From Bordetella parapertussis (lineage in GTDB: Bacteria; Pseudomonadota; Gammaproteobacteria; Burkholderiales; Burkholderiaceae_B): a stretch of 33,095 bases of DNA. How positions within the stretch are numbered: the stretch's first letter is position 1; each line of letters begins with the position of its first letter. Of this stretch, positions 9,828-18,268 are shown piece by piece. A program made the translations under genes and the position numbers. The DNA lies in NCBI GenBank assembly GCA_943331855.1, contig CALQNE010000011.1, forward strand, positions 1 through 33,095. The letters are read 5' to 3'. The notes below the pieces were generated by a model. The model was not told the DNA's origin. It ran no database searches and was given only the letters and a program-made list of their open reading frames with translations.

Positions 9828-11882
9828 ATGGCAACTTTTGCAACAGATGGTTTGAATCCGACGCAACGCGAAGCCGTGTTGTATCTGGATGGTCCTTGTC
9901 TGGTTTTGGCTGGCGCAGGCTCGGGTAAGACCCGTGTTATTACACAAAAGATTGCCTACCTTTTGCGCGATTGTGGCTATCAGGCCCGCAATGTGGTTGC
10001 ACTGACGTTTACGAACAAAGCGGCGCGTGAGATGGATGATCGGGTGAAACGCCTGATAGATCCGGCCTTGGCCAAAGGGCTCACGATAAGTACATTTCAT
10101 TCGCTTGGTGTGCGTATTTTGCGCGAAGAAGCCCAGCATGCAGGTTTAAAGCCGCAATTTTCGATTTTTGATTCAGACGATGCTTTGGCCATTGTTCAAG
10201 ATCTATTGGCGACGACGGATCGTGGGCGCTTGCGTTCTGTACAGCAAACAATTTCGCTCTGGAAAAATGGGTTGATTGACCCGGATGCGGCCGCCGCACT
10301 TGCTTCAACGGTCAGTGAAGTTGAGGCGGCGCGCGTCTATCGTAGTTATAACGCGACGTTAGCGGCCTATCAGGCCGTTGACTTTGATGACTTGATCGCA
10401 CTACCCGCACAAATTTTTGAACGCGAAGCTGAGGTCCGTGAAAAATGGCAAAAGCGGGTGCGTTATTTATTGGTGGATGAATATCAAGATACTAATGTGT
10501 GTCAATATCGCTTGGTGCAATGGCTCACTGGTCCACGGGCGATGTTTACGGCGGTTGGTGATGATGATCAGGCTATTTATGCCTGGCGCGGCGCAACGAT
10601 CGAGAATCTTGCAAAACTCACCACCGATTATCCACAGATTCGCCTAGTCAAGCTTGAGCAAAACTATCGTTCAAGCCAAAGTATTTTGGCTGCTGCCAAT
10701 CGCGTGATTGCCAAAAATCCAAAGTTATTTGAAAAAAAATTGTGGTCAGAACATGGTACGGGCGATGCGATTAGTATCACTGCGATGCCAAATGATGAAG
10801 CCGAAGCAGAAACCGTTGCCATGAAAATCTCTGCGGCGCGTTTTGAGAAGCAAGCCTCATGGAAAGACTTTGCGATTTTGTATCGTGGTAATCATCAAGC
10901 CAGAATTGTTGAACAGGCGATGCGCAATTTGCATATTCCGTATTCAATCTCGGGTGGACAAAGTTTTTTTGATAAGGCTGAGGTCCGAGACATCTTGGCG
11001 TATCTGCGCTTAATTGCGAATGAAGAGGATGACCCAGCTTTCATTCGTGCGGCAACAACCCCTAAGCGCGGGATTGGACAGGCAACACTGCAAACGCTTG
11101 GGCAATATGCTGGCGAACGGCAGATCTCTTTGTTTGAAGCCGTTTTTGAAATGGGGCTTGAACCGCGTTTGAATGCTCGGCAGCTTGAGCCGTTGCGCAG
11201 TTTTGGTGAGTTTATTGTCAGAATTCAGTTTCGTGCGGGATACACAAGGCCAGGCGAGCCGGTCACTGCGGCTGAACCCGCAGGCGTGATCCTTGATGAT
11301 TTGCTCGGGTCGATTCAGTACGAGCGCTATCTGTATGACATGCTTGACGAAAAGCCTGCGCAGAGCCGTTGGCAAAACGTCTTGGAACTTGTTGGTTGGT
11401 TAAAGCGAAAAGCCGAAGCCGACGCAATGGGCTTATTAGATCTGGTGCAACATGTTGCCTTGGTCACGATGCTTGAGCGCAGTGATGAGCAAGAACAAGA
11501 TGCCGTGAAGTTGTCGACCTTGCATGCATCAAAAGGGCTTGAATACCCACATGTCTATTTGCTGGGTGTTGAAGAGGGCTTGTTGCCACATATGGGCCGA
11601 GACGATGAAGACCTTGATCCCGCCAAGGTCAGTGATGCGCTGGCTTTAAGAGTTCAAGAAGAGCGACGCTTGATGTACGTCGGTATTACGCGGGCGCAAC
11701 GCAGTCTGCATTTAAGTTGGTGTCAGAAGCGGCGTCGTGCGCGTGAAGATCTGGTGCGCGAGCCTTCGCGTTTTATTGAAGAAATGGGTTTGTCGACAGC
11801 ACTTGATCAGAAGCCTGTCGAAACCATGAGCCCCAAGAGTCGTCTTGATGCACTGAAGGCGATGCTCAATAAGTCGGGCTAG
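9828..11882 (+). CDS. rep: ATP-dependent DNA helicase Rep
   Basis: A 684-residue superfamily 1A 3'-5' helicase, close to E. coli Rep (673) in length. Walker A is AGAGSGKT at residues 28-35, then ALTFTNKAAREM (Ia), DEYQDT (II, 217-222), VGDDDQAIYAWRGA (III), KLEQNYRSSQSIL (IV), and the C-terminal HASKGLEYPHVYLLGVEEGL and YVGITRAQ. Over its N-terminal half it resembles Rep more than UvrD (GPCLVLAGAGSGKTRVIT, CGYQARNVVALTFTNKAARE). Rep removes proteins ahead of forks and helps restart. It lies 9 bp after priA, so the two restart helicases probably share a transcript. It converges with nnrD. Confidence 0.92.
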   Translation: MATFATDGLNPTQREAVLYLDGPCLVLAGAGSGKTRVITQKIAYLLRDCGYQARNVVALTFTNKAAREMDDRVKRLIDPALAKGLTISTFHSLGVRILREEAQHAGLKPQFSIFDSDDALAIVQDLLATTDRGRLRSVQQTISLWKNGLIDPDAAAALASTVSEVEAARVYRSYNATLAAYQAVDFDDLIALPAQIFEREAEVREKWQKRVRYLLVDEYQDTNVCQYRLVQWLTGPRAMFTAVGDDDQAIYAWRGATIENLAKLTTDYPQIRLVKLEQNYRSSQSILAAANRVIAKNPKLFEKKLWSEHGTGDAISITAMPNDEAEAETVAMKISAARFEKQASWKDFAILYRGNHQARIVEQAMRNLHIPYSISGGQSFFDKAEVRDILAYLRLIANEEDDPAFIRAATTPKRGIGQATLQTLGQYAGERQISLFEAVFEMGLEPRLNARQLEPLRSFGEFIVRIQFRAGYTRPGEPVTAAEPAGVILDDLLGSIQYERYLYDMLDEKPAQSRWQNVLELVGWLKRKAEADAMGLLDLVQHVALVTMLERSDEQEQDAVKLSTLHASKGLEYPHVYLLGVEEGLLPHMGRDDEDLDPAKVSDALALRVQEERRLMYVGITRAQRSLHLSWCQKRRRAREDLVREPSRFIEEMGLSTALDQKPVETMSPKSRLDALKAMLNKSG

Positions 11883-11920
11883 CACTGCTGCGAGGCTAGT
11901 GTTGCTTGCGCCGCTGGTGA

Positions 11921-12790
11921 TTAGCTGATGGGAATTTGGTTGCGGATGCAGCGGGCAGCATCTGCGAGCTCGCCGGCTGTTAGTCCAATCGGGCCATGAC
12001 CTTGTGCGACGAGGCGATCAGCTGCTGCACCGTGTAACCAGACGGCAGCGGGTACGGCAACCTGAGCTGGCATACCCTGCGCAAGTAAACTGACAAGCAT
12101 CCCGCTTAGGACGTCTCCGGTCCCGCCGGTTGCTAAACCAACGTTACCCGTTTGATTGGTTTGCCATTTGAGACTGGGTGCGCAAACGATGGTCTGCGCA
12201 CCTTTGAGCACAACCCACGCCTGATACTTTCTGGCGAGTTGCTGCGCTGCCGCCGGGCGATCAGATTGAATTCTGTGGGTATCGACGCTTAGCAGGCGAG
12301 CGGCTTCTTGAGGATGCGGTGTCAGAATGATTTCGCCTGGCGCCCCGTTGATATCGATTTCAGCCCTGGCCAACGCATTGAGCGCATCCGCGTCGAGTAC
12401 TAGGGGGCTATTGCCGCGGATAATAAGCAGTGTTTTTAACCAAGTCAGCGCTTGAGGTGCTTGACCCAAACCGCAACCTGCTGTCCAAGCAGAGATTAGC
12501 CCAGGTTGGGCAAGCAGTTCATCCGGTTCGCGAAACATCAATTCGGGGTAGAGCGGATCGTAGGCAACAGGCAGGCCTTGCTGCGTCAGCGCGATCAATA
12601 CTTTGCCAGTACCGAGTTTGAGCGCGGCACGTCCCGCCAAAATTGCGGCGCCGGTCATGCCAGCTGCACCACCTAAGATGCCGACCGAACCGAAGGTTCC
12701 CTTATGTCCGTCGGGTGCTCTTGCTGCGAATAACTCAGCGAAACCTTCTGGTGTAATTGGCTGACCGCTTTCGAATAAGGAATTGGACAT
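11921..12790 (-). CDS. nnrD: ADP-dependent NAD(P)H-hydrate dehydratase (NnrD / YjeF C-terminal domain)
   Basis: A 289-residue ribokinase-fold enzyme that repairs hydrated NADH/NADPH using ADP. Visible signatures are HKGTFGSVGILGGAAGMTGA near the N-terminus, LVLDADALNAL, LTPHPQEAARLL, and the glycine-rich active-site loop ATGGTGDVLSG. Only the dehydratase domain is present. The epimerase domain fused to it in E. coli YjeF is absent, so a separate epimerase gene would be expected elsewhere. The frame extends to a TTG at 12814, but ATG 12790 is preferred: it has ACAGG upstream and starts just before the conserved region. It lies downstream of the cytochrome gene, with a terminator between them. 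Confidence 0.9.
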   Translation of the reverse strand: MSNSLFESGQPITPEGFAELFAARAPDGHKGTFGSVGILGGAAGMTGAAILAGRAALKLGTGKVLIALTQQGLPVAYDPLYPELMFREPDELLAQPGLISAWTAGCGLGQAPQALTWLKTLLIIRGNSPLVLDADALNALARAEIDINGAPGEIILTPHPQEAARLLSVDTHRIQSDRPAAAQQLARKYQAWVVLKGAQTIVCAPSLKWQTNQTGNVGLATGGTGDVLSGMLVSLLAQGMPAQVAVPAAVWLHGAAADRLVAQGHGPIGLTAGELADAARCIRNQIPIS

Positions 12791-12835
12791 AAGCCTGTTC
12801 AGGAAGTACGTCAACTTTCAAATCAAGCTTCGATA

Positions 12836-12861
12836 AAAAACGCGCCGATTGGCGCGTTTTT
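12836..12861 (-). terminator. Rho-independent terminator after the cytochrome gene
   Basis: AAAAACGCGCC (12836-12846) and GGCGCGTTTTT (12851-12861) form a perfect 11-bp stem with the loop GATT. Read on the minus strand it ends in a T-run and lies 28 bp past the cytochrome stop. It therefore probably separates the cytochrome transcript from nnrD. Confidence 0.88.
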
Positions 12862-12889
12862 AGCTTGTCGTACTTCGGCTACACGGCAA

Positions 12890-13414
12890 CTATTTAGCAG
12901 CGGGTGCAGGTGCGACAGGTTCAGGAAAGCTTGCGCCAGCGTTGTTTGTCATATAGACCACAGCACGGGTGATTTCAAAATCATCGAGTGAGGGGTTGCC
13001 GCCTTTGGCAGGCATGGCATTTTTGCCTTTAATGACACTTGCCACCATTGCATCTAAGCCGGTTTTAATGGACGCTGACCAGGCTGCTGGATCGCCGAAT
13101 TTGTGCGCGCCAGCCACGCCAGCCTGATGGCAGCCCGAACAGACGGCTTTGTAGACTTGATCGCCTGTTTTAAAGACTTTTGGACCGCTCGCGTCGACCA
13201 CCTCAAGCTTTGCAACTGGCGCGATTCGTTTGGCGGTTGCTTCGGGGCCTAGTGCGTCTGAACCGGCTACGGGTGCGTTGCCTGCTGCGACCATATTGAC
13301 CAGCATGATGATAATGATGATCGGCAGCACTAAAGCAAGCACAATTGTCGTAATCAATTGCTTAGGCGTTTTGATAGGTGAGTCGTGTTCTTCGTGCTGT
13401 TGCGTGTTGCTCAT
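12890..13414 (-). CDS. Membrane-anchored cytochrome c5-type protein
   Basis: A 174-residue monohaem c-type cytochrome. A hydrophobic segment at about residues 20-44 (ITTIVLALVLPIIIIIMLVN) is an uncleaved N-terminal anchor that places the rest in the periplasm. An Ala/Pro-rich linker follows. The haem site is CSGCH at 92-96, and Met124 in NAMPAKGG is the likely distal ligand. GAHKFGDPAAW and VVYMTNNAG match the cytochrome c5 (CytC_5) family. The tail is Pro/Ala-rich. ATG 13414 is chosen over an upstream TTG because AGGA lies 8 bases before it. The electron-transfer partner cannot be read from the sequence. Confidence 0.9.
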   Translation of the reverse strand: MSNTQQHEEHDSPIKTPKQLITTIVLALVLPIIIIIMLVNMVAAGNAPVAGSDALGPEATAKRIAPVAKLEVVDASGPKVFKTGDQVYKAVCSGCHQAGVAGAHKFGDPAAWSASIKTGLDAMVASVIKGKNAMPAKGGNPSLDDFEITRAVVYMTNNAGASFPEPVAPAPAAK

Positions 13415-13588
13415 GACCAAGTCCTGCGTGTCTTCGCCGAGTTGTTCAACGCGCTAAAACGGTTTCCCGACGCGTTGCCCAAGGGGGCGGCTGGATTAAA
13501 GTGGTGTGACTGCTTTCTTATAAACCGTTGGATTATAGCGGGATCGGCCTTGGTCGGGGCGTCTGAGGGTAGGGATCTTGGCTGCCGC

Positions 13589-13594
13589 TATAAT
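13589..13594 (+). promoter_or_regulatory. -10 element of the tRNA-Arg promoter
   Basis: A perfect TATAAT lies 10 bp before the tRNA, followed by the GC-rich CTCGCC discriminator that is common at stable-RNA promoters. No good -35 hexamer is visible at 16-18 bp spacing. Confidence 0.55.
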
Positions 13595-13604
13595 CTCGCC
13601 TCTG

Positions 13605-13679
13605 GCGCCCGTAGTTCAATGGATAGAATAAGAGTTTCCGAAACTCTCGATACAGGTTCGATTCCTGTCGGGCGCACCA
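13605..13679 (+). tRNA. tRNA-Arg (anticodon CCG, reads CGG)
   Basis: A 75-nt cloverleaf. The acceptor stem is GCGCCCG (13605-13611) paired with CGGGCGC (13669-13675), followed by A and an encoded CCA (13677-13679). The anticodon stem AGAGT/ACTCT (13631-13635/13643-13647) encloses the loop TTCCGAA, giving anticodon CCG at 13638-13640. The T arm contains GGTTCGATTCC. The gene stands alone between the divergent cytochrome gene and the convergent gshA. I see no duplicated tRNA 3' end or integrase nearby. Confidence 0.97.
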
Positions 13680-13689
13680 GTTTTGCCGG

Positions 13690-15270
13690 CTAGGCACTAC
13701 CCTCGCCCGGGTGCTTGAGCGCCGCATGAAACCGCGCAACATACTGCTCAAAACCCTCTGAATCACCAGTTTCTAAGGCTAATTGACTTGCGAGCGATTG
13801 CTCGGCCTGCTGGGTCGCTAACGAGCGCTCGGCCAAGGTCAAGCCGACCTTGCGTAGGGTTTCAGCGTGTTGGCGGCTTTGCTCGAGGGCGTAGTCTTGA
13901 TACGTGCGGCCGCTGGTTTTTAAATCCGCCAAAATGCGAGCCGACGGGGTGAGCTCTGTATTGAGAACCTTTTCGCGTTGTGCAGAGATTGCTTGCGGGT
14001 AGCGGTCGTCTTTCAGTGAGGCACCCAGGGTATCCGCGCACTGGCCAATCTGATCCAGTAATTGTTCGGCCCAATCAGCCAACGAAATATCCTGGCCATC
14101 GCGCTTGAGCTGCAAGCCCGGGGTTCGGCCTTGCTTGACGACGGTTGAAAAATTGCCAGCGCTTTCAGGGCACCAGCCACTATCGGCAAACGGAGGGCTC
14201 TCTTGAACCGCACAAAAAAGTAAAAACGCGTCGACAAAGCGCGCGGTTTGTTCTGCAATCCCTAAAGGTTCGGTTGGATCGATATCGAGGCAGCGCACTT
14301 CGATGTATTGGATGCCACGTTCAGCGAGTGCAGTAATGGGCCGCTCGCAGGGGCCAGTGGTACGTTTTGGCCGGATGCTTGAGTAGAACTCATTTTCAAT
14401 TTGCAGGATATTGGCATTTAGCTGTATCCATTGGCCATCACGATGGGTGCCAATCTTTTGATAATCTGACCAAGGCGTTGTGACAGCATCGTAGAGCCGC
14501 TGTAGAAACATGGTGAGGTCGTTATAACAAAGCTTCAGGCCCGACTGTGCTTTGTTTTGATAGCCCAGATCGCTCATGCGCAAACTGGTTGCGTAGGGCA
14601 GGTAAAGCGTGTGATCGCCTAGTGGTGTGAGGCCTTCAGTTTGACCTCGCAAAAACTCGCGCGATACAGCCGGGGATGAGCCGAACAGATACATCAGTAA
14701 CCAGCTATACCGCGTGAAATTACGGATCAGCGAGATATAGCCCGCCGAACGTCGGTCTTTGGCATCGGCTTGAGGCAGCTCGAGTACGTCCCAAAACGAC
14801 TCATCGAATGAAAAGTTGTAGTGCACGCCCGCGATGCATTGCATGGTTTTGCCGTAACGCTCGGCAAGCCCTCGGCGATACACGTGTTTAATCATGCCGG
14901 TATTTGAGGTGCCGTACCAGGCGATCGGAATCTCGGCATCGCTTGGTAGATGGGCGGGCATCGAGTGGTTCCAGAGCAGCTCGTCGGACAGGGTGCTGGC
15001 CACGACGCGGTGCACCTGATCGAGCTCGGTCATCAGTGACCCAACGCTATTGTGGGTGCCTGTGATGAGTTCGAGCAAGGCTTCTGAGTAGTCAGTGGTA
15101 ATCGTGGGGTGGGTGAGTGCCGAACCTAGTGCTTTAGGATGTGGCTGCGCAGACAGTCTTCCGTGCAGGTCGACCCGCAAACCCTCTTTTTCGATGCCAC
15201 GCAGCGACAGGCCCAAAATCTTTGGGTTGGATTGCAGCTGGGCGAGGCGTTTGAACAACAGTGAAGACAC
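13690..15270 (-). CDS. gshA: Glutamate-cysteine ligase
   Basis: A 526-residue enzyme catalysing the first step of glutathione synthesis (glutamate + cysteine + ATP to gamma-glutamylcysteine). It belongs to the proteobacterial type 1 family (E. coli 518 aa). Signatures: LRGIEKEGLRV near residues 23-32, THPTITTDYSEALLELITG, CIAGVHYNFSFDESFW, and RGIQYIEVRCLDIDPTEPLG. The open frame continues to a TTG at 15342, overlapping the next gene's upstream region. I chose GTG 15270 (MSSLLFKRLAQLQ) because AGGA lies about 7 bases upstream and the length then matches the family. The gene ends 10 bp from the convergent tRNA. Confidence 0.94.
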   Translation of the reverse strand: MSSLLFKRLAQLQSNPKILGLSLRGIEKEGLRVDLHGRLSAQPHPKALGSALTHPTITTDYSEALLELITGTHNSVGSLMTELDQVHRVVASTLSDELLWNHSMPAHLPSDAEIPIAWYGTSNTGMIKHVYRRGLAERYGKTMQCIAGVHYNFSFDESFWDVLELPQADAKDRRSAGYISLIRNFTRYSWLLMYLFGSSPAVSREFLRGQTEGLTPLGDHTLYLPYATSLRMSDLGYQNKAQSGLKLCYNDLTMFLQRLYDAVTTPWSDYQKIGTHRDGQWIQLNANILQIENEFYSSIRPKRTTGPCERPITALAERGIQYIEVRCLDIDPTEPLGIAEQTARFVDAFLLFCAVQESPPFADSGWCPESAGNFSTVVKQGRTPGLQLKRDGQDISLADWAEQLLDQIGQCADTLGASLKDDRYPQAISAQREKVLNTELTPSARILADLKTSGRTYQDYALEQSRQHAETLRKVGLTLAERSLATQQAEQSLASQLALETGDSEGFEQYVARFHAALKHPGEGSA

Positions 15271-15384
15271 GGACAATCCTAGGGCGAAGCAAAAGGTGAT
15301 TTTAAGGGAATTGTGAGTTGTCCTGTTTCGGAGCAGAATCAACGAAAATGTGACAAATCTAGGTCACGGTCTCAGGATTGGCAA

Positions 15385-15888
15385 ATGAGCAAGGTTAAAT
15401 TATTGTTAGTACTACTAAGTGCCCTGTGGCTGGCAGGGTGTACACCCGACTATAACTGGCGCGAACTCGCCGTTGCCGATGATCGTGCGGTGGTGATGTT
15501 TCCTTCTCGTGTGAAGACGGAGCAGCGCACGCTTCAGGTTCAAGGGGTGGACTTGGTATTTTCGCTGACTTCTGCGGCCGTTGATCAAGCGGTTTTTTCT
15601 GTGGGCTATGCACCTTTAGATCCCAAGCTTGATCCAGAGCAAATTGAGCGTTTAGTGAAGGCTTTTGCGACGGCGCTTGCGGCTAGAGTGGGTCAGCCTC
15701 TTGCGGCTCAGGCCGTTACGGGTGAAGTTTTTCAGATTGAGTCGGTGGTGGCGGGGCAGCCTTCGCGGCTGCTGGGTCGGGTATTGACCCACCGGGGCAT
15801 GCTCATACAGGTTGTCGTGTCTGGCCCTAAAAAGTCGCTATCCACAGAGAATGCGACCGAGTTTATGCGCTCGCTGGTTCTGCGATAG
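15385..15888 (+). CDS. Small predicted lipoprotein of unknown function
   Basis: A 167-residue protein. The N-terminus MSKVKLLLVLLSALWLAGC is a type II signal peptide with lipobox LAGC, so the mature protein would begin at the Cys and be lipid-anchored. The mature part (PDYNWRELAVADDRAVVMFP, then GVDLVFSLTSAAVDQAVFSV) looks like a compact alpha/beta periplasmic domain, but I do not recognise the family. ATG 15385 is preferred over the upstream in-frame start at 15313 because AGGA lies 7-8 bases before it and the signal peptide begins there. It is divergent from gshA, and its last 26 bp overlap the 3' end of the opposing LuxR-type gene. Confidence 0.75.
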   Translation: MSKVKLLLVLLSALWLAGCTPDYNWRELAVADDRAVVMFPSRVKTEQRTLQVQGVDLVFSLTSAAVDQAVFSVGYAPLDPKLDPEQIERLVKAFATALAARVGQPLAAQAVTGEVFQIESVVAGQPSRLLGRVLTHRGMLIQVVVSGPKKSLSTENATEFMRSLVLR

Positions 15889-16138
15889 GCAAGACCGGTT
15901 GGCTGGCCGGTGCTTTTGTGGGTTTTGTCAACGAGCCATGCAGTAGGTTTTGTCGCAGGGCAAGCGCGACCGCGGCCTGACGGCCATATACGTTGAGTTT
16001 TCGGCAGGCGTTGAGCAGATGAAAATTGATCGTTCGTTCGCTGAGCCCCAAAATGAGGGCGGTTTCCCAACTGGTTTTTCCAAAGGACACCCATTCGAGG
16101 CATTCGAGTTCTCGTTCTGAGAGGGTGGGCTGTGTCAT
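15863..16138 (-). CDS. Short LuxR-type helix-turn-helix protein
   Basis: From ATG 16138 this is a 91-residue protein that is almost only a LuxR/GerE DNA-binding domain: LSERELECLEWVSFGKTSWE, then ALILGLSERTINFHLLNACR, then KLNVYGRQAAVALALR. The SERTINFHL recognition-helix region is canonical. The frame continues upstream to a TTG at 16276 (137 residues), but that extension has no ribosome binding site and uses codons rare in the neighbours (AGG, AGA, GGA, CTA, GTA). ATG 16138 has AGGAG 11 bases upstream. No autoinducer-binding or receiver domain is visible in either version. It may be a stand-alone regulator or a remnant of a longer LuxR protein. Its target is unknown; metX is divergent from it. 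Confidence 0.7.
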   Translation of the reverse strand: MTQPTLSERELECLEWVSFGKTSWETALILGLSERTINFHLLNACRKLNVYGRQAAVALALRQNLLHGSLTKPTKAPASQPVLPIAEPASA

Positions 16139-16320
16139 GGGTTGTCTGGCTCCTGCTACGGCTAATTTTTGAATGCATAGTGTGCCTTGATCCCAAGCTT
16201 CTGCAAATTCGCAAAACCCCTGTAATCCCCTTAAATTTGTAGCGATTTGTAAGCGTGGGACGCCGAATGGATTCAAATTGTTACCAATGTATTAGTCTGT
16301 ATTACACATGGGCTTGGCAA

Positions 16321-16329
16321 TGCTAAAAT
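16321..16329 (+). promoter_or_regulatory. Possible extended -10 promoter for metX
   Basis: TGCTAAAAT matches an extended -10 (TGnTATAAT, one mismatch), 72 bp upstream of the metX start. TTACAC at 16302-16307 is a poor -35 at 16-bp spacing. I see no SAM or SAH riboswitch fold in the leader. Confidence 0.3.
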
Positions 16330-16400
16330 TTGTCTGAGTTGGCGCCGATTTGCTCGATCCGCTTGCGGGCGCCTCATAAATCCCGCTAAAGAAGGTCCGT

Positions 16401-17630
16401 ATGACCACACAGTTCGTTTCACAAGACGCGCACGCCGAAATAAAACCACCCGCAACTGAGGTGGGGTCGGTCGGAGTCGTGCATACCCAGTTTCTGCAGT
16501 TTGATGAGCCTCTGCCCCTCAGTAGTGGTCAAACCATCAATGCCTACGAGTTGGCGATTGAAACGTATGGTTCGCTCAATGCCGAGGCGAGTAATGCGGT
16601 ACTGGTTTGTCATGCCTTGAATGCCTCGCATCATGTCGCAGGTCGTGCGGCTGATAATCCAGAAGATATTGGCTGGTGGGATAACCTGGTTGGCCCTGGC
16701 AAGCCGGTTGATACCAATGTGTTTTTTGTGATTGGGGTGAACAATCTGGGCTCTTGTTTTGGTTCGACAGGTCCGGCCTCGTTGCGCTCTGAAACAGGCA
16801 AGCCCTGGGGGGCTGCCTTTCCGGTCTTGACAGTCGAGGACTGGGTCCGTGCCCAGGCGCGGGTTGCTGACAAATTGGGCATCAAACGCTTTGCGGCGGT
16901 AATGGGTGGCTCGCTAGGCGGGATGCAGGCGTTGAGTTGGGCGATCACTTTGCCTGAACGTGTCGCGCATTGTGTCGTGATCGCTTCAACGCCGCGCTTA
17001 TCGGCACAGAACATTGGTTTTAATGAAGTTGCACGACGCGCAATTATCACTGACCCAGAATTTCATGGTGGTGATTATTACGCGCACAACACCGTGCCTC
17101 GTCATGGCCTTTCGGTTGCTCGCATGGTCGGGCACATTACGTATCTGTCTGATGATGACATGGCTGAAAAATTTGGTCGTACGCAGCGTGAACCTGCGGC
17201 AGGTGGCGCGTTTCATTATGGCTACGGTGTTGAGTTTGAAGTTGAATCCTATTTGCGTTACCAAGGCGAAAAATTTTCGCGCTACTTCGATGCGAACACG
17301 TATCTGTTAATCACGCGTGCGCTTGATTATTTTGACCCTGCGCGTGAAACCAACGGTGATTTGGCAAAAGCGCTTGCGCCGGCCTCTGCAGATTTTCTGT
17401 TGATCTCGTTCACCACGGATTGGCGGTTTCCGCCTGCGCGGTCGCGTGAAATCGTACAGGCCTTGCTGAAAAATGAGCAAGCTGCAACCTATGCAGAAAT
17501 CGATGCGCCCCACGGGCATGACGCCTTTTTGTTGGACGACGCGCGCTACCATGGATTGATGCGGGCCTATTTTTTGCGTATTGCTGCGACGCTCACTGAA
17601 CGTAAGATTTCGGCAGAGGTACAGCCATGA
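16401..17630 (+). CDS. metX: Homoserine O-acyltransferase MetX (probably succinyl-transferring)
   Basis: A 409-residue alpha/beta-hydrolase that acylates homoserine in methionine synthesis. The nucleophile elbow GGSLGGMQ gives Ser171; Asp340 (FTTDWRFPP) and His373 ([10 protein letters not shown]) complete the triad. [24 protein letters not shown] and [11 protein letters not shown] are family blocks. MetX of betaproteobacteria is often annotated as succinyl- rather than acetyl-transferring (MetXS); the acyl donor cannot be settled by eye. ATG 16401 follows GAAGG. The stop codon overlaps the metW start (ATGA), so the two are probably translationally coupled. Confidence 0.94.
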   Translation: MTTQFVSQDAHAEIKPPATEVGSVGVVHTQFLQFDEPLPLSSGQTINAYELAIETYGSLNAEASNAVLVCHALNASHHVAGRAADNPEDIGWWDNLVGPGKPVDTNVFFVIGVNNLGSCFGSTGPASLRSETGKPWGAAFPVLTVEDWVRAQARVADKLGIKRFAAVMGGSLGGMQALSWAITLPERVAHCVVIASTPRLSAQNIGFNEVARRAIITDPEFHGGDYYAHNTVPRHGLSVARMVGHITYLSDDDMAEKFGRTQREPAAGGAFHYGYGVEFEVESYLRYQGEKFSRYFDANTYLLITRALDYFDPARETNGDLAKALAPASADFLLISFTTDWRFPPARSREIVQALLKNEQAATYAEIDAPHGHDAFLLDDARYHGLMRAYFLRIAATLTERKISAEVQP

Positions 17631-18268
17631 CCACTCAAATGCAATCGCTTCAGGCCGCAGCGTTGCGGGGAGATCTTGCGCGTATCGCTCAGTGGGTTCA
17701 GCCACAGACGCGCGTGCTTGATCTGGGCTGTGGCGACGGCGCGCTGCTTGCCCATCTTAAGGGTAGCAAACAGGTGCAGGGCGTTGGCGTCGAGATTAGT
17801 GACGAGCGGGTGTTGACCTGCGTGCAACGCGGGGTGCATGTGATTCAGCAAAACCTTGAAGATGGCTTGGCCATGTTCGATGATCAGCAGTTTGACACCG
17901 TCGTGCTTTCGCAAACGTTGCAGTCGATGCACAACACCGAACATATCTTGCGTGAAATGACGCGTGTCGGTCGTGAGGCGATTGTCTCGTTTCCAAACTT
18001 TGGTTATTGGCCGCACGGTTGGTCAATTTTGTTAGGACGCATGCCGGTCACAGGGCAAATGCCCTACGATTGGCACGACACGCCCAATATTCATTTATGT
18101 ACCTTGAAAGATTTTGAACGTCTGTCGCACAAACTGGGTTTTAGTATTCTTGAGCGTGCAACCTTTAATGATCAGCACGAGGTGAAATGGCTCGCGGGTT
18201 GGCGCAGCACCTTGGCGGCTTATCGCTTTACAGCAGACCATCAACGGGTTGATCACAAACGCGCATGA
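17627..18268 (+). CDS. metW: Methionine biosynthesis protein MetW
   Basis: A 213-residue protein with a class I SAM-methyltransferase-like fold. Motif I is [12 protein letters not shown] at about residues 30-41. [19 protein letters not shown] and [14 protein letters not shown] follow, then VSFPNFGYW and the MetW-typical [20 protein letters not shown]. In proteobacteria metW sits with metX, and its product is thought to partner MetX in homoserine acylation rather than to methylate a small metabolite. It starts inside the metX stop (ATGA) and ends in the same way on the ampG start, forming a three-gene coupled unit. Confidence 0.93.
   Translation: MTTQMQSLQAAALRGDLARIAQWVQPQTRVLDLGCGDGALLAHLKGSKQVQGVGVEISDERVLTCVQRGVHVIQQNLEDGLAMFDDQQFDTVVLSQTLQSMHNTEHILREMTRVGREAIVSFPNFGYWPHGWSILLGRMPVTGQMPYDWHDTPNIHLCTLKDFERLSHKLGFSILERATFNDQHEVKWLAGWRSTLAAYRFTADHQRVDHKRA

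Noticed and set aside
10628..10636. Perfect DnaA box TTATCCACA inside rep
   Set aside because: It lies in a conserved coding frame (codons for the YPQIR region) with no AT-rich context, so it is probably chance. It is a useful reminder that single boxes occur at background level in this window.
13605..13679. tRNA-Arg as a mobile-element integration site
   Set aside because: No integrase, no repeated tRNA 3' segment and no foreign-looking genes are present around it; housekeeping genes flank both sides.
15732..16214. 160-codon minus-strand frame across the lipoprotein/LuxR junction
   Set aside because: It is out of frame with the clear LuxR HTH on the same strand and antisense to the lipoprotein. 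The product is Arg/Thr-rich without motifs.
16277..16400. Possible SAM or SAH riboswitch before metX
   Set aside because: No SAM-I, SAM-II or SAH aptamer-like conserved core could be recognised. The leader is short and lacks a terminator hairpin.
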